Below, one piece after another: positions 28,132 to 36,409 of a stretch of DNA of 64,000 nucleotides. The notes under the pieces were generated by a model. It was not told the origin of the DNA. It did no database searches and saw only the letters and a program-made list of their open reading frames with translations. This DNA comes from Rhodospirillaceae bacterium. GTDB lineage: Bacteria; Pseudomonadota; Alphaproteobacteria; Rhodospirillales; Casp-alpha2. The stretch lies in assembly GCA_018665815.1 (NCBI GenBank), contig JABJBP010000009.1, forward strand, positions 1 to 64,000, written 5' to 3'. The stretch's first letter is position 1, and each line of letters starts with the position of its first letter. The position numbers and the translations under genes are program-made.

Positions 28132-28551
28132 GTGCCGATCATCGCCGGTTTCCTGTTTGCCGTTGACGATATCAAGGGCAACGTCCAGATGAAGAGCGAT
28201 ATCCGCTTGATGGAGACTTGCGAAATGCTGGAATCGATCATCAGCGAACGCTTGTCCGGGATTACCGGCCGCGTTGAGAACTTCGAACGCAGCACTGCAC
28301 ATATGTGGGACGAAATCTCCGCCGCACGCTTCCGCCAGATTGAGCGGGTGATCTCCAGCTACCACACAAACATCGGCGGCGTGCTCTGTGCGCTTTCGGT
28401 GAAGTTGGACGCCTGGCACAAAATGTTTCCCGACCCCACCCTCGGCGGGCCGGCGCGCAAGGCCGAGTTCATCATTACCGAGATGCGCCAAGGGATTACA
28501 AGCATCGAGCAGGTAGATCACGAAGGTTCATTGCTGAGCTTTGATAGCTAG
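28132..28551 (+). CDS. C-terminal fragment of the broken conserved gene
   Basis: The 139-residue frame is the same frame as the middle fragment and would begin right after the amber codon at 28080; GTG 28132 is the first likely internal start. It is largely helical and may be coiled-coil (MLESIISERLSGITGRVENF, then MWDEISAARFRQIERVIS). The stop lies three bases from the convergent fmt stop. It has no recognised domain. Whether any fragment is expressed is unknown. Confidence 0.5.
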   Translation: MPIIAGFLFAVDDIKGNVQMKSDIRLMETCEMLESIISERLSGITGRVENFERSTAHMWDEISAARFRQIERVISSYHTNIGGVLCALSVKLDAWHKMFPDPTLGGPARKAEFIITEMRQGITSIEQVDHEGSLLSFDS

Positions 28552-28553
28552 AA

Positions 28554-29495
28554 TTAGTCCAGGCGTCGCCCGGGCGCGATGGGAAATCCGCGGAGGAACG
28601 GCTCGGCTTCCATTGGTCCCTTACCGGGTCGCTGCAACCGTTCCACGCGAAATGCATCCGCCGCGCAGGCGATAACCAATGGCTCGGCAACCACCGTCCC
28701 GGGGCTTCCAGCCGGCGCATCAGCAACCACGTTTCCGTCCAACACCTTGATTCTCGCCGGTCCATCAGTGCCTGAATATTCAAACCAAACACCGGGCCAT
28801 GGGTTAAGGGCACGGACCGCTCGCTCTATCTGCGCCGCCGGTGCCCGCCAATCGATGCGGCTTTCATCACGGCTCAGTTTATTGGCATAAATCACGCCTT
28901 CAACCGATTGCGGTCGGGCTTCTAAGGTGCCCGCGTCAATGTCGGCAAGGACCGTCGGCATCATCTTGGCGCCCAGTGCCGACAATTCATCGTGCAATGT
29001 GGTGGCTGTTGTCTCGGCGCCAATCAAAACGTCTTCAACCGCATAGACGGCGCCGGTATCCAGCCCCTCGTCCATGGCCATAATGGATACACCGGTCTTC
29101 TCATCATCGGCCAAAATCGCACGCTGGATCGGTGCCGCGCCGCGCCACCGCGGCAACAACGAGGCATGGACGTTGATGCATCCTAAACGCGGTGCGCTCA
29201 AAAGCGCCGGGGGCAGGATCAACCCATAAGCGACGACCACCGCCGCATCCAATTCCAAATCTACAAAGGCTTGGATATCGTCAAGGTTTTTGAAATTCGC
29301 CGGCGTTCGGACATCAATGCCGATTTCAGCCGCATAGGCATGAACCGGTGCTGGACGTTCCTTGTGACCACGGCCCGCCGGCCTGGGCGGTTGGGCATAC
29401 ACGCAGGCAATTTCATGCCCGGCGTCAATCAACGACGCCAACACCGGCGTCGCGAAATCCGGACTGCCCATGAAGGCGAGTTTGAGCGCGGTCAT
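28554..29495 (-). CDS. fmt: methionyl-tRNA formyltransferase
   Basis: This enzyme formylates initiator Met-tRNA using 10-formyl-tetrahydrofolate. The 313-residue protein has FMGSPDFATPVLASL at the N-terminus, the HASLLPRWRGAAPIQRA catalytic segment, and MDEGLDTGAV. The C-terminal OB-like domain starts near 205. def lies 13 bases upstream on the same strand and encodes the enzyme that later removes the formyl group, so the operon pairs the two opposing steps. Confidence 0.97.
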   Translation of the reverse strand: MTALKLAFMGSPDFATPVLASLIDAGHEIACVYAQPPRPAGRGHKERPAPVHAYAAEIGIDVRTPANFKNLDDIQAFVDLELDAAVVVAYGLILPPALLSAPRLGCINVHASLLPRWRGAAPIQRAILADDEKTGVSIMAMDEGLDTGAVYAVEDVLIGAETTATTLHDELSALGAKMMPTVLADIDAGTLEARPQSVEGVIYANKLSRDESRIDWRAPAAQIERAVRALNPWPGVWFEYSGTDGPARIKVLDGNVVADAPAGSPGTVVAEPLVIACAADAFRVERLQRPGKGPMEAEPFLRGFPIAPGRRLD

Positions 29496-29508
29496 CCCCG
29501 CCGCCGTT

Positions 29509-30033
29509 TCAGACGCCTGCCGGGGCGGCTTGTTTTTTTGATTTCTTGAGCTTCCTAAGAATCATATTGCGCTTTAGCGCTGAAACATGATCAACGAACA
29601 AAATACCATCCAAGTGATCCATTTCATGCTGAATGCATACGGCCAAAATGCCGTCGGCTTCAATTTCACGAAGCTCGCTATTCTCATCCAGATAACGAAC
29701 CCGAATGCTGTCCGGCCGGACCACCTCGGCAAAATGCTCGGGCAACGAAAGGCATCCTTCTTCATGGGCAAAATCTTTCGGAGAAACTTCGAGGATTTCA
29801 GGATTGGCCATCATGATCGGTTGCGGGTCCGCTTCCTTGCCGGCGCAATCGACGACGATGACGCTGCGTTTATCGCCGATCTGCGGCGCCGCCAAGCCGA
29901 TGCCATCGGCCGCGTACATGGTTTCCAACATGTCATCCATCAATTGACGCGCCGACGCATCGACCTTGTCGACAGGCTTGGTCTTGATCTTCAAGCGCGG
30001 GTCCGGCGCGATGATGATAGGCAACAGGGCCAT
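29509..30033 (-). CDS. def: peptide deformylase
   Basis: This metalloenzyme removes the formyl group from nascent proteins. The 174-residue protein has the three family motifs GIGLAAPQIG (44-53), EGCLSLPE (Cys ligand) and QHEMDHLDG (two His ligands and the catalytic Glu). The C-terminal KLKKSKKQAAPAG is a basic tail. It is the first gene of the def-fmt pair. Confidence 0.98.
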   Translation of the reverse strand: MALLPIIIAPDPRLKIKTKPVDKVDASARQLMDDMLETMYAADGIGLAAPQIGDKRSVIVVDCAGKEADPQPIMMANPEILEVSPKDFAHEEGCLSLPEHFAEVVRPDSIRVRYLDENSELREIEADGILAVCIQHEMDHLDGILFVDHVSALKRNMILRKLKKSKKQAAPAGV

Positions 30034-30220
30034 TGTTTCAGTTCCTGGATGGTATCGGCCATTTCGATTGCCTGGACATAAGCGCTGACTTCCGGGCCGT
30101 CAAGATGAACGGCATATGGCCGGAATATGAACAGGGCGGCAAACGGGCCGGCAAATTTGCCGAAACTCGGTGCGACCCTGTAGTCTTGCGCCCTATCAAT
30201 CGACCCGGATATTGGAACTC

Positions 30221-31477
30221 ATGCAAAGCCTGCTCGGTATCACCGCCCTCACTGTCCTCGCCATTGCCTTCAGCGAACGCCGGGCGGCGTTGCGCGGACG
30301 TGCCTTGTGGCACCTTGTCGGCGCGGGATTGGGATTACAGTTCGCTATCGCCCTTTTGCTATTGAAGGTGCCGGTGGCGAAGGCGCTGTTTTTGGGCCTC
30401 AACGACGTCGTGCTTGCCTTGCAACAGGCAACCCGTGCGGGCACCAGATTTGTTTTTGGCTATATTGGCGGCGGCACGCTACCGTTCACGGAAAGCTATC
30501 CAGGCGCCGCCTTCGTTCTGGGGTTCCAAGCCCTGCCTTTGATCCTGGTCGTCAGCGCCTTATCGGCGCTGTTGTATCATTGGCGGATTTTACCTGCTGT
30601 GGTCCGCGCGTTCGCCTGGCTGTTAGGAAGAATATTCAGGTTGGGCGGCGCTGCCGGTGTTGGTGTTGCAGCCAATGTTTTTGTTGGCATGGTCGAAGCC
30701 CCGTTGCTGATCCGGCCTTATCTTCAGCGTCTCGGGCGCAGCGACCTGTTCGTCGTCATGACCGCCGGCATGGCCACCATTGCCGGCACTATGATGGTGA
30801 TCTACGCGACTATTCTGGAACCTGTCATTCCCGGCGCCTTGGGCCACATCCTGACGGCCAGCCTGATCAATGCCCCGGCGGCCATCGTGATCGCGCGGCT
30901 CATGGTGCCGCCGGAACCGACAGATGATGCGCCAATCAATGACACGGTCGAACTGCCCCGCACCGCCGGTGGCGCCATGGATACCATCACTCAAGGGACT
31001 GTTGATGGCGTCAAACTACTGATCAATGTCATCGCCATGCTGATCGTCATGATCGCGCTGGTCAGTCTCGTCAATATTGTCCTTGGCTTGGCGCCCGATG
31101 TCGCCGGTCAAGCATTGACGTTGCAACGATTGCTCGGCTGGGCGTTGGCGCCGCTCGCCTGGTTATTGGGGATACCTTGGGAACAGGCGGCGACCGCCGG
31201 CGGGCTTTTGGGCGCTAAGATTATCCTGAACGAGTTTATCGCCTACGCCGAAATGGCAAAGCTACCGGCGGAAATGTTAAACGATCGCGCCCGCTTGATC
31301 ATGACGTATGCCCTTTGCGGGTTCGCTAACTTCGGTTCGCTGGGCATTATGATCGGTGGCTTGACGACCATGGCACCGGAACGCCGCGCCGATATCGTCT
31401 CGCTGGGGATGAAATCGATTGCCGCGGGGGTCATGGCAACGTGCATGACCGCTGCGGTCGTGGCAGTTTTGATTTAA
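30221..31477 (+). CDS. concentrative nucleoside transporter (CNT/NupC family)
   Basis: The 418-residue inner-membrane symporter is started at the ATG at 30221. Family features are FGYIGGGTLPF, the ANVFVGMVEAPLLI segment, TAGMATIAGTMMVIYA and, near the C-terminus, CGFANFGSLGIMIGGL. About ten hydrophobic segments are present. It imports nucleosides with protons or sodium. There is no regulatory gene or purine-sensing leader I can see upstream, and the next gene starts 117 bases later. Confidence 0.9.
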   Translation: MQSLLGITALTVLAIAFSERRAALRGRALWHLVGAGLGLQFAIALLLLKVPVAKALFLGLNDVVLALQQATRAGTRFVFGYIGGGTLPFTESYPGAAFVLGFQALPLILVVSALSALLYHWRILPAVVRAFAWLLGRIFRLGGAAGVGVAANVFVGMVEAPLLIRPYLQRLGRSDLFVVMTAGMATIAGTMMVIYATILEPVIPGALGHILTASLINAPAAIVIARLMVPPEPTDDAPINDTVELPRTAGGAMDTITQGTVDGVKLLINVIAMLIVMIALVSLVNIVLGLAPDVAGQALTLQRLLGWALAPLAWLLGIPWEQAATAGGLLGAKIILNEFIAYAEMAKLPAEMLNDRARLIMTYALCGFANFGSLGIMIGGLTTMAPERRADIVSLGMKSIAAGVMATCMTAAVVAVLI

Positions 31478-31594
31478 CGGAGTGCGTAGTCACTCGCCAC
31501 AACACTCGTTCCGCTGATTTTCATTTGGTTTCGCGCGGGTGGGCAAACGTACTTGGCTGGGAACGGCCTGAATTGCAGGGAAAGACCGTCCAAC

Positions 31595-32614
31595 ATGTCC
31601 AATTCCAATCGCCAGATCATTTTGAAACTACGGCCATTCGGCCGACCAACAGCCAAGGATTTTGGCATGCGCACCGTGCCGGTTGCGGAACTTGGTGAAG
31701 GTGACGTGTTGGTGCGCGCGCTCTACATGTCGCTTGACCCTTATATGCGCGGCCGCATGGATGACGCGAAATCCTATGCCGCGTGCTTTTCTTTGAATGA
31801 ACCCATGCAGGCGCGCGTGGTTGGTCAGGTCGTGCGTTCTGAAAACGGCGCCTTCGCGGCCGGCCAATTGGTCATCGGCATGCTGGACTGGGCCGATTTC
31901 AGCGTCGTTGCCGGGGCCAAGGGCCTGCGTGTCATTGATGATCAAACGGTGCCATTGCCCTATTACCTGGGGGCGCTCGGCATGCCGGGGATGACCGCCT
32001 GGATTGGCATGGAAATCGGTGCCTCTAAACCCGGTGAGACGGTTTTCGTCTCCGCCGCATCCGGTGCCGTCGGGCAGATTGCCGGCCAAATCGGGCGCCT
32101 CAAGGGGTGCCATGTGGTGGGCAGCGCGGGGAGCGATGACAAAGTCAATTTCATCACCTCAGCACTGGGATTTGACGCTGGCATAAATCATCGCACGCAA
32201 TCGGATCTTCTGGCGGCATTGCGGGAAACGGCACCGAACGGCCTTGATGTTTATTTCGATAACGTCGGGGGCCGAACGCTGGAAGCGGCGCTGGATCATG
32301 CCAATATCGGTGCCCGGATCGTCGTCTGTGGGATGATCAGTCAGTACAATCTGACCCGTGAAGAAACGCCGGGTGTTCGCAACCTTACCCATATCAATCG
32401 CAAGCGCATGCGTATGGAAGGATTTATTGTTAGCGACCACGTCCACCGGTTCGACGAATTTGCGGCTGAAATGGCGGGATGGCTGAAATCCGGGGCGGTC
32501 AAATACCGGGTCGACGTCACCGATGGCCTTGAAAATGCGCCGGCCGCCTTTCTATCGATGTTGGAAGGCGGGAATTTCGGCAAACAAGTCGTCCAGATTG
32601 GCTCGAAAGTCTAA
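31595..32614 (+). CDS. NADP-dependent medium-chain reductase, CurA-like
   Basis: The 339-residue protein is a zinc-independent medium-chain dehydrogenase/reductase of the leukotriene B4 dehydrogenase / curcumin reductase group, which reduces alpha,beta-unsaturated ketones and aldehydes. Signatures are LYMSLDPYMRGRM near residue 50, the AASGAVGQIAGQIGRLKG nucleotide-binding motif, DVYFDNVGG and a C-terminal LEGGNFGKQVVQI. The start at 31595 matches family N-termini; an upstream in-frame codon at 31553 is less likely. Physiological substrate unknown. Confidence 0.88.
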   Translation: MSNSNRQIILKLRPFGRPTAKDFGMRTVPVAELGEGDVLVRALYMSLDPYMRGRMDDAKSYAACFSLNEPMQARVVGQVVRSENGAFAAGQLVIGMLDWADFSVVAGAKGLRVIDDQTVPLPYYLGALGMPGMTAWIGMEIGASKPGETVFVSAASGAVGQIAGQIGRLKGCHVVGSAGSDDKVNFITSALGFDAGINHRTQSDLLAALRETAPNGLDVYFDNVGGRTLEAALDHANIGARIVVCGMISQYNLTREETPGVRNLTHINRKRMRMEGFIVSDHVHRFDEFAAEMAGWLKSGAVKYRVDVTDGLENAPAAFLSMLEGGNFGKQVVQIGSKV

Positions 32615-32680
32615 TAAATGATGTATTTAACTGTGTATCAAATGCTCGCATCACCCAGAAACGTTCGGTTATAATCCGGT

Positions 32681-33163
32681 ATGCTTGATTTATCCGATAA
32701 AGCAGCAGGGATGCGCCTACTGTGTCTGGATACGGACCGGGAATGGTTGAATATTCTGAGCCGGGAACTGGGGTCCATCGGCTTTGCCAATGTCAACACG
32801 GTCATCGATCCAAAAAACGCGCTCAGCTATCTGCAGATGGGCGAAGTTGATTTAGTGATCACGCATCACGATCTGAAATTCGTTAAATTTCTGCGTCATG
32901 CCGAAGCCAGTCCGGATCGAAAAATTCCGGTCATCATGGTCACCAGCCAAGTCGGCCCCGACGAAATCTTTGCCATACGCGATGCGGGGGTCAATGAAAT
33001 CGCCATCAAACCTTGCTCAATCAAGCAACTGGTACAGCGTATCGAGGCTGTAGCGACGAACCCGCGCCGGTTTGTCTGGTCGCCGCATTTCACCGGCCCC
33101 GACCGGCGCCGCAAGGAGGTCCTATTGTCAGGCCCTGAACGGCGAGAGCCCGACGACGCATAA
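32681..33163 (+). CDS. degenerate response-regulator receiver protein with a GPDRRR tail
   Basis: The 160-residue protein has a CheY-like fold: LLCLDTDREW with the acidic pair, then LVITHHDLKF where the phospho-accepting Asp would be expected, and a conserved Lys in IAIKP. The residue aligned with the acceptor Asp is His, so it is probably not phosphorylated in the usual way (alignment by eye). The tail FVWSPHFTGPDRRRKEV resembles that of the receiver protein at 41303-41812. No kinase is adjacent. Confidence 0.75.
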   Translation: MLDLSDKAAGMRLLCLDTDREWLNILSRELGSIGFANVNTVIDPKNALSYLQMGEVDLVITHHDLKFVKFLRHAEASPDRKIPVIMVTSQVGPDEIFAIRDAGVNEIAIKPCSIKQLVQRIEAVATNPRRFVWSPHFTGPDRRRKEVLLSGPERREPDDA

Positions 33164-33171
33164 ACCGTGAT

Positions 33172-34281
33172 TTAGTGGTACGCCGGCGTTTCCGGCTGAA
33201 GCGGCAACACGGGCTTGAGGCCGGGCACATGAATGCCGCCCCGCCGCGTGCCCAATTCAATATTCACATAGCGCTGGCGATATTGATCGGGTAAGGGGCG
33301 GCCATCCGGCATGGACAGCCACAGGCGCACCAAATGGCGTTTCTTCGCGGCCTCCAGCCAATCTTCATACACCGTACGGCCATGCATGATCAGATGATTG
33401 TGCAGAAATTGAATGTCGCCTTTTTCGAATGGCAGATGCAGACAGATGTCTTCGTCGCGAGCCACCGCATCCAATAAATCAAGTGCTTCGAGCTGAAGGT
33501 CCGTCAGATTGGGTACCGCATCAAAACGCTGGGCCGAGTCAATATAAGGCCGGAGCGGTCCGAACGTGCTGAGCAATCCTTCGTGCCAGTTGAACACCGG
33601 CAGTTGGAACCACGGATCCATGCCTTCCGGAATCTCGCCACGTCGGTCGATGTGGATGGGCTGATAAAGAACCTCAAGCAGATCAGGGCGCCGCTTGAGA
33701 ATTTCGTCATGTACACTGACGGCGCTGACAATACTCGATTCACCCCCCGAGCGCGCCGAATTCCGACACATCAGCGCGACCACATCGACGGAATCGGAAT
33801 GAAACGGCAATTCCACCGGCGTCTGCGTGATCCTTTGTTTGGGATCGTCGGGCGATGTGCCGATGTCGATGACATGGGCAACCATATGACCGTTACGATT
33901 TTGTGCCACCGGATCGCCGATATGAACACCGATGCCAAAGTACAAACGCGCCAACATCGCCATATCATAGCGCTCAACGGGCAGACCGCGGACATAGGCG
34001 AAACCGCGCCCATGCAATAAATCTTGGCGTAAACTGGCGAGACGGGCACCGAACGCCGGCAACGGAAAATCTGCCTTGGTGATCGACAGGGTGTCGAGGC
34101 CCGCCGCCTCACACGTCGATGCCGCGGATTCCAACTCCGAGATCTCCGCGTCACTGAGACGGTAGATCCAATCATCGGATGCGGCCATCTCGGGGCCCCG
34201 CCACGCCGCCGGCCCGCCGACCGGGCCGGGCGCCATAGGAAAGGTTGGATTGTCGTGCTTCAGATTATCGCCAACCATCAA
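33172..34281 (-). CDS. TauD/TfdA-family Fe(II)/2-oxoglutarate dioxygenase
   Basis: The 369-residue protein has the metal triad HSD in LPFHSDSVDVV and a distal His in FLHNHLIMHGR, followed by the 2-oxoglutarate-binding Arg in KRHLVRLWLSMPDGR. Many members hydroxylate carboxylated or sulfonated small molecules; the substrate here cannot be inferred. The first 35 residues are Pro/Gly-rich and variable, so the start is uncertain. It is convergent with the receiver gene, and a small secreted-protein gene lies upstream after 13 bases. Confidence 0.87.
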   Translation of the reverse strand: MMVGDNLKHDNPTFPMAPGPVGGPAAWRGPEMAASDDWIYRLSDAEISELESAASTCEAAGLDTLSITKADFPLPAFGARLASLRQDLLHGRGFAYVRGLPVERYDMAMLARLYFGIGVHIGDPVAQNRNGHMVAHVIDIGTSPDDPKQRITQTPVELPFHSDSVDVVALMCRNSARSGGESSIVSAVSVHDEILKRRPDLLEVLYQPIHIDRRGEIPEGMDPWFQLPVFNWHEGLLSTFGPLRPYIDSAQRFDAVPNLTDLQLEALDLLDAVARDEDICLHLPFEKGDIQFLHNHLIMHGRTVYEDWLEAAKKRHLVRLWLSMPDGRPLPDQYRQRYVNIELGTRRGGIHVPGLKPVLPLQPETPAYH

Positions 34282-34294
34282 CTTACCTCCTGGC

Positions 34295-34627
34295 CTAACT
34301 GGACAAACGTCGGCAGCGCTGCCAAATCTTTACCGCGCCGTCGGTTGTCCGGACATTCAAAGTGTAGTCGTCGATCAAATCCATGTCGACCCGCGTCCCG
34401 GCGCCGGCCCCACCAGCCGGCACCGTATAGGCGAAACCATGACGATCATAATCGCCATCCAAGCGCTTTTCGCCGGGAGTGACAAACTTCGGTCCATCAA
34501 TGGAAAATGAACGCCCGTCCTTTGAACACCATTGGCCATCAATGGTGTCGGCACGGACAACGCTAGGCTGAACAGAACCCAACGCCATCACACCCAGTAG
34601 CAACCCCAATCTTCCGACAATCGGCAT
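34295..34627 (-). CDS. small secreted protein of unknown function
   Basis: The 110-residue protein has a signal peptide (GRLGLLLGVMALGSV, likely cleavage after VVRA). The mature part is short with two cysteines (GQWCSKDGR and WQRCRRLS) that may form a disulfide. The pattern IDGQWCSKDG-RSFSIDGPKFVTPG suggests a small beta-barrel similar to other periplasmic hypothetical proteins. It sits between the dioxygenase gene and a Flp pilin gene on the same strand. No function known. Confidence 0.7.
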   Translation of the reverse strand: MPIVGRLGLLLGVMALGSVQPSVVRADTIDGQWCSKDGRSFSIDGPKFVTPGEKRLDGDYDRHGFAYTVPAGGAGAGTRVDMDLIDDYTLNVRTTDGAVKIWQRCRRLSS

Positions 34628-34647
34628 TTCAGCCTCCTGCTGTACGA

Positions 34648-34806
34648 CTAGAAACTATTCGAGATGGAATTAAAGGTATTACCGATCTCAGTCCCGATAG
34701 TCATCACCGCAACGATTAGGACCAAGGCAACCAGCGCGACAATCAGCCCATATTCAATGGCCGTCGCGCCGGAACGGTCGGATAGGAATTTTAAAGCCGT
34801 CTTCAT
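34648..34806 (-). CDS. Flp/Fap-type pilin
   Basis: This 52-residue protein has the Flp pilin plan: a short basic leader (MKTALKFLSDRSG), the processing site before ATAIEYGL with Glu at +5 of the mature part, and a single hydrophobic helix (LIVALVALVLIVAVMTI), then a short polar tail. Pilins of this kind build tight-adherence (Tad) pili after cleavage by a prepilin peptidase. No cpa/tad assembly gene is in the window, so it is isolated. The gene is too short for most ORF filters but the signature is strong. Confidence 0.85.
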   Translation of the reverse strand: MKTALKFLSDRSGATAIEYGLIVALVALVLIVAVMTIGTEIGNTFNSISNSF

Positions 34807-34893
34807 TCTACCTTTTTAACACGACCCCAAGTTCATCTCCAAGACCGACATCGCGATGTTTTCAAATTGTTGCCGCGGTTGGCGCGGACGGCG

Positions 34894-35277
34894 TTAATTA
34901 CGTACCGCGACGCGGTAGGTAAATCCGGCTTTCCCCTTGGCCGGCACCGTGATCCGCCAAACGGCTTGATTATTCTCGCGGGTATGGGGTTGATCGGAGT
35001 CCATCAGGCGCCAATCACCCGGAACGGCTTCGACGATTTTTACCGTTTCCACCTTGGTGCCACCGTTAACCAGCACAATTTCATAGGCCGCTTCAAATTT
35101 ATTGCGGTCCTGGCGGCGGAAATCCGATTGGTGGCGGAACACGCGCACATCAAAAGCCTTGCCCGCATTCAATTTGACATCATCGCCGATGGGAATGTCA
35201 CCAACGCGATCCTCGCCTAGGAATTGCTGCGCGCCACTGCTATCGGGCCCATATAACCGCACCGTCCCCGCCGGCAA
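34894..35277 (-). CDS. DUF4139 protein, C-terminal fragment after repeat-induced frameshift
   Basis: This frame encodes the conserved C-terminal half of DUF4139: LPAGTVRLYGPD, QQFLGEDRVGDIPIGDD, KAFDVRVFRHQSDF and WRITVPAKGKAGFTYRV. Upstream in the same frame is AIRLSFENPKSDTAQP, which runs into the 8-bp triplication at 35318-35341. The first called codon is a TTG at 35277, but real coding begins further upstream. The domain is predicted to be a beta-sandwich on the cell surface or in the periplasm; its function is unknown. Confidence 0.65.
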   Translation of the reverse strand: MPAGTVRLYGPDSSGAQQFLGEDRVGDIPIGDDVKLNAGKAFDVRVFRHQSDFRRQDRNKFEAAYEIVLVNGGTKVETVKIVEAVPGDWRLMDSDQPHTRENNQAVWRITVPAKGKAGFTYRVAVRN

Positions 35278-35312
35278 GGGTTGGGCGGTGTCGCTCTTCG
35301 GGTTTTCGAAAC

Positions 35313-36320
35313 TCAGCCGGATGGCCGGATGGCCGGATGGCTCGGTTGCTTGGCGCCGCCGCGAACGCGACTAAACACCGCCGGGTGGCTTTCCGAAACC
35401 AGTTCACGCCGCACGTTGACGGCAAACGGCGTCATCAGCGCCGCCTGGGCCTCTTCGCCGGGCCTTAAGGTTAGGGTTTGCGGCAACTCATACAAATGAT
35501 ACCCGGCAAGCGCCTCGCGCACCGCGACGGCCCCGCTCGAATCTTCCATCTCGGCTTGCAATTTCATCCTCAGGGCACGGTCCGGCATCGCGCGGCGGGG
35601 CGACGACACCCGCCGCACCTGACCGGCGACAAGACTGACGCGGGCCGCATCGAAATGCATTGCCGTGCTGTTTTGAAGGGCCGCCCAGGCGGCTAATTTC
35701 AAGGTTCCGGCGCGCCGGTCCCAGTTCGCGGTATACGCGGCACGCCAAGAAAGCCCGCCGCTTAAGTAACGGATATCAATGTCGTGCTGTCCGGCGGCGG
35801 CACTTTCCAAACCCACCACCAATGCCGCCTTGGCCCGAAGATGATCAGGGATGGCCGGGAACGCCCATCGCCCGGCTGGATTGGTGACCAATTTGGTGCC
35901 GATTCGCGCAATCACGCCGTTTGCCACGGAAATTGGCGTCGCGGCGATACTCATTTCAACGCCTGTTTCCGGGTGTGTCCTGATCAATTCAACCGTCTTG
36001 CCAATATGCGCTTCGAGCAAGCTTCTGGGGTTCAAATTTGCCGGCCGCAAGGTCCTAGACAACAGTCGGACAGGTTTTGAAAACCCAAGCTCCAGGCTGT
36101 CGGCAATCATCTGCGGGCTGACGCCGCTCAAGGACAACTCATTAATCCCTATAGGTAATTCCGCCCGCCGCCGATCCTTCACCAAAGCCAAGCCGTTGCC
36201 ATAAATGGTCAATGCCAATGCTGTGCGGTCCGCCACTGTGACGTTCTGTTGTGCCTGCGCGTATGAAGATGCGGTTGCCGCCAGTGCGCCGCCGATTATC
36301 AATACCATCAATCGTCGCAT
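35313..36320 (-). CDS. DUF4139 protein, N-terminal part before the frameshift
   Basis: The 335-residue frame has a signal peptide (VLIIGGALAATASSYAQA) and the N-terminal part of the family, including YGNGLALVKDRRRAELP, LSGVSPQMIADSLEL and DIDIRYLSGGLSWRAAYTA. It ends prematurely at TGA just after three tandem copies of an 8-mer. With two copies the frame would run on into the downstream fragment as PSHPAIRLSFENPKSD, giving a protein of about 475 residues. As read here it is a truncated secreted protein. Confidence 0.7.
   Translation of the reverse strand: MRRLMVLIIGGALAATASSYAQAQQNVTVADRTALALTIYGNGLALVKDRRRAELPIGINELSLSGVSPQMIADSLELGFSKPVRLLSRTLRPANLNPRSLLEAHIGKTVELIRTHPETGVEMSIAATPISVANGVIARIGTKLVTNPAGRWAFPAIPDHLRAKAALVVGLESAAAGQHDIDIRYLSGGLSWRAAYTANWDRRAGTLKLAAWAALQNSTAMHFDAARVSLVAGQVRRVSSPRRAMPDRALRMKLQAEMEDSSGAVAVREALAGYHLYELPQTLTLRPGEEAQAALMTPFAVNVRRELVSESHPAVFSRVRGGAKQPSHPAIRPSG
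35318..35341 (-). repeat. 8-bp tandem triplication inside the DUF4139 gene
   Basis: Three perfect head-to-tail copies of CGGATGGC (plus strand; GCCATCCG on the coding strand) occupy 35318-35325, 35326-35333 and 35334-35341. Eight is not a multiple of three, so copy number sets the frame. Two copies keep the DUF4139 gene open; three, as here, close it. The arrangement matches slipped-strand phase variation or a recent duplication. Confidence 0.9.
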
Positions 36321-36409
36321 GAGCCGTCCTTTCGATTACCTTAGCCGAGTTTGCGTTCGCAATCGGCGTCGGGCAAGGTGATAAAAGATCATTATGGTGG
36401 TTCCGTGGC

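Noticed and set aside
30034-30220. Purine riboswitch before the nucleoside transporter
   Set aside because: The leader is short and partly antisense to def; no conserved aptamer sequence is visible.
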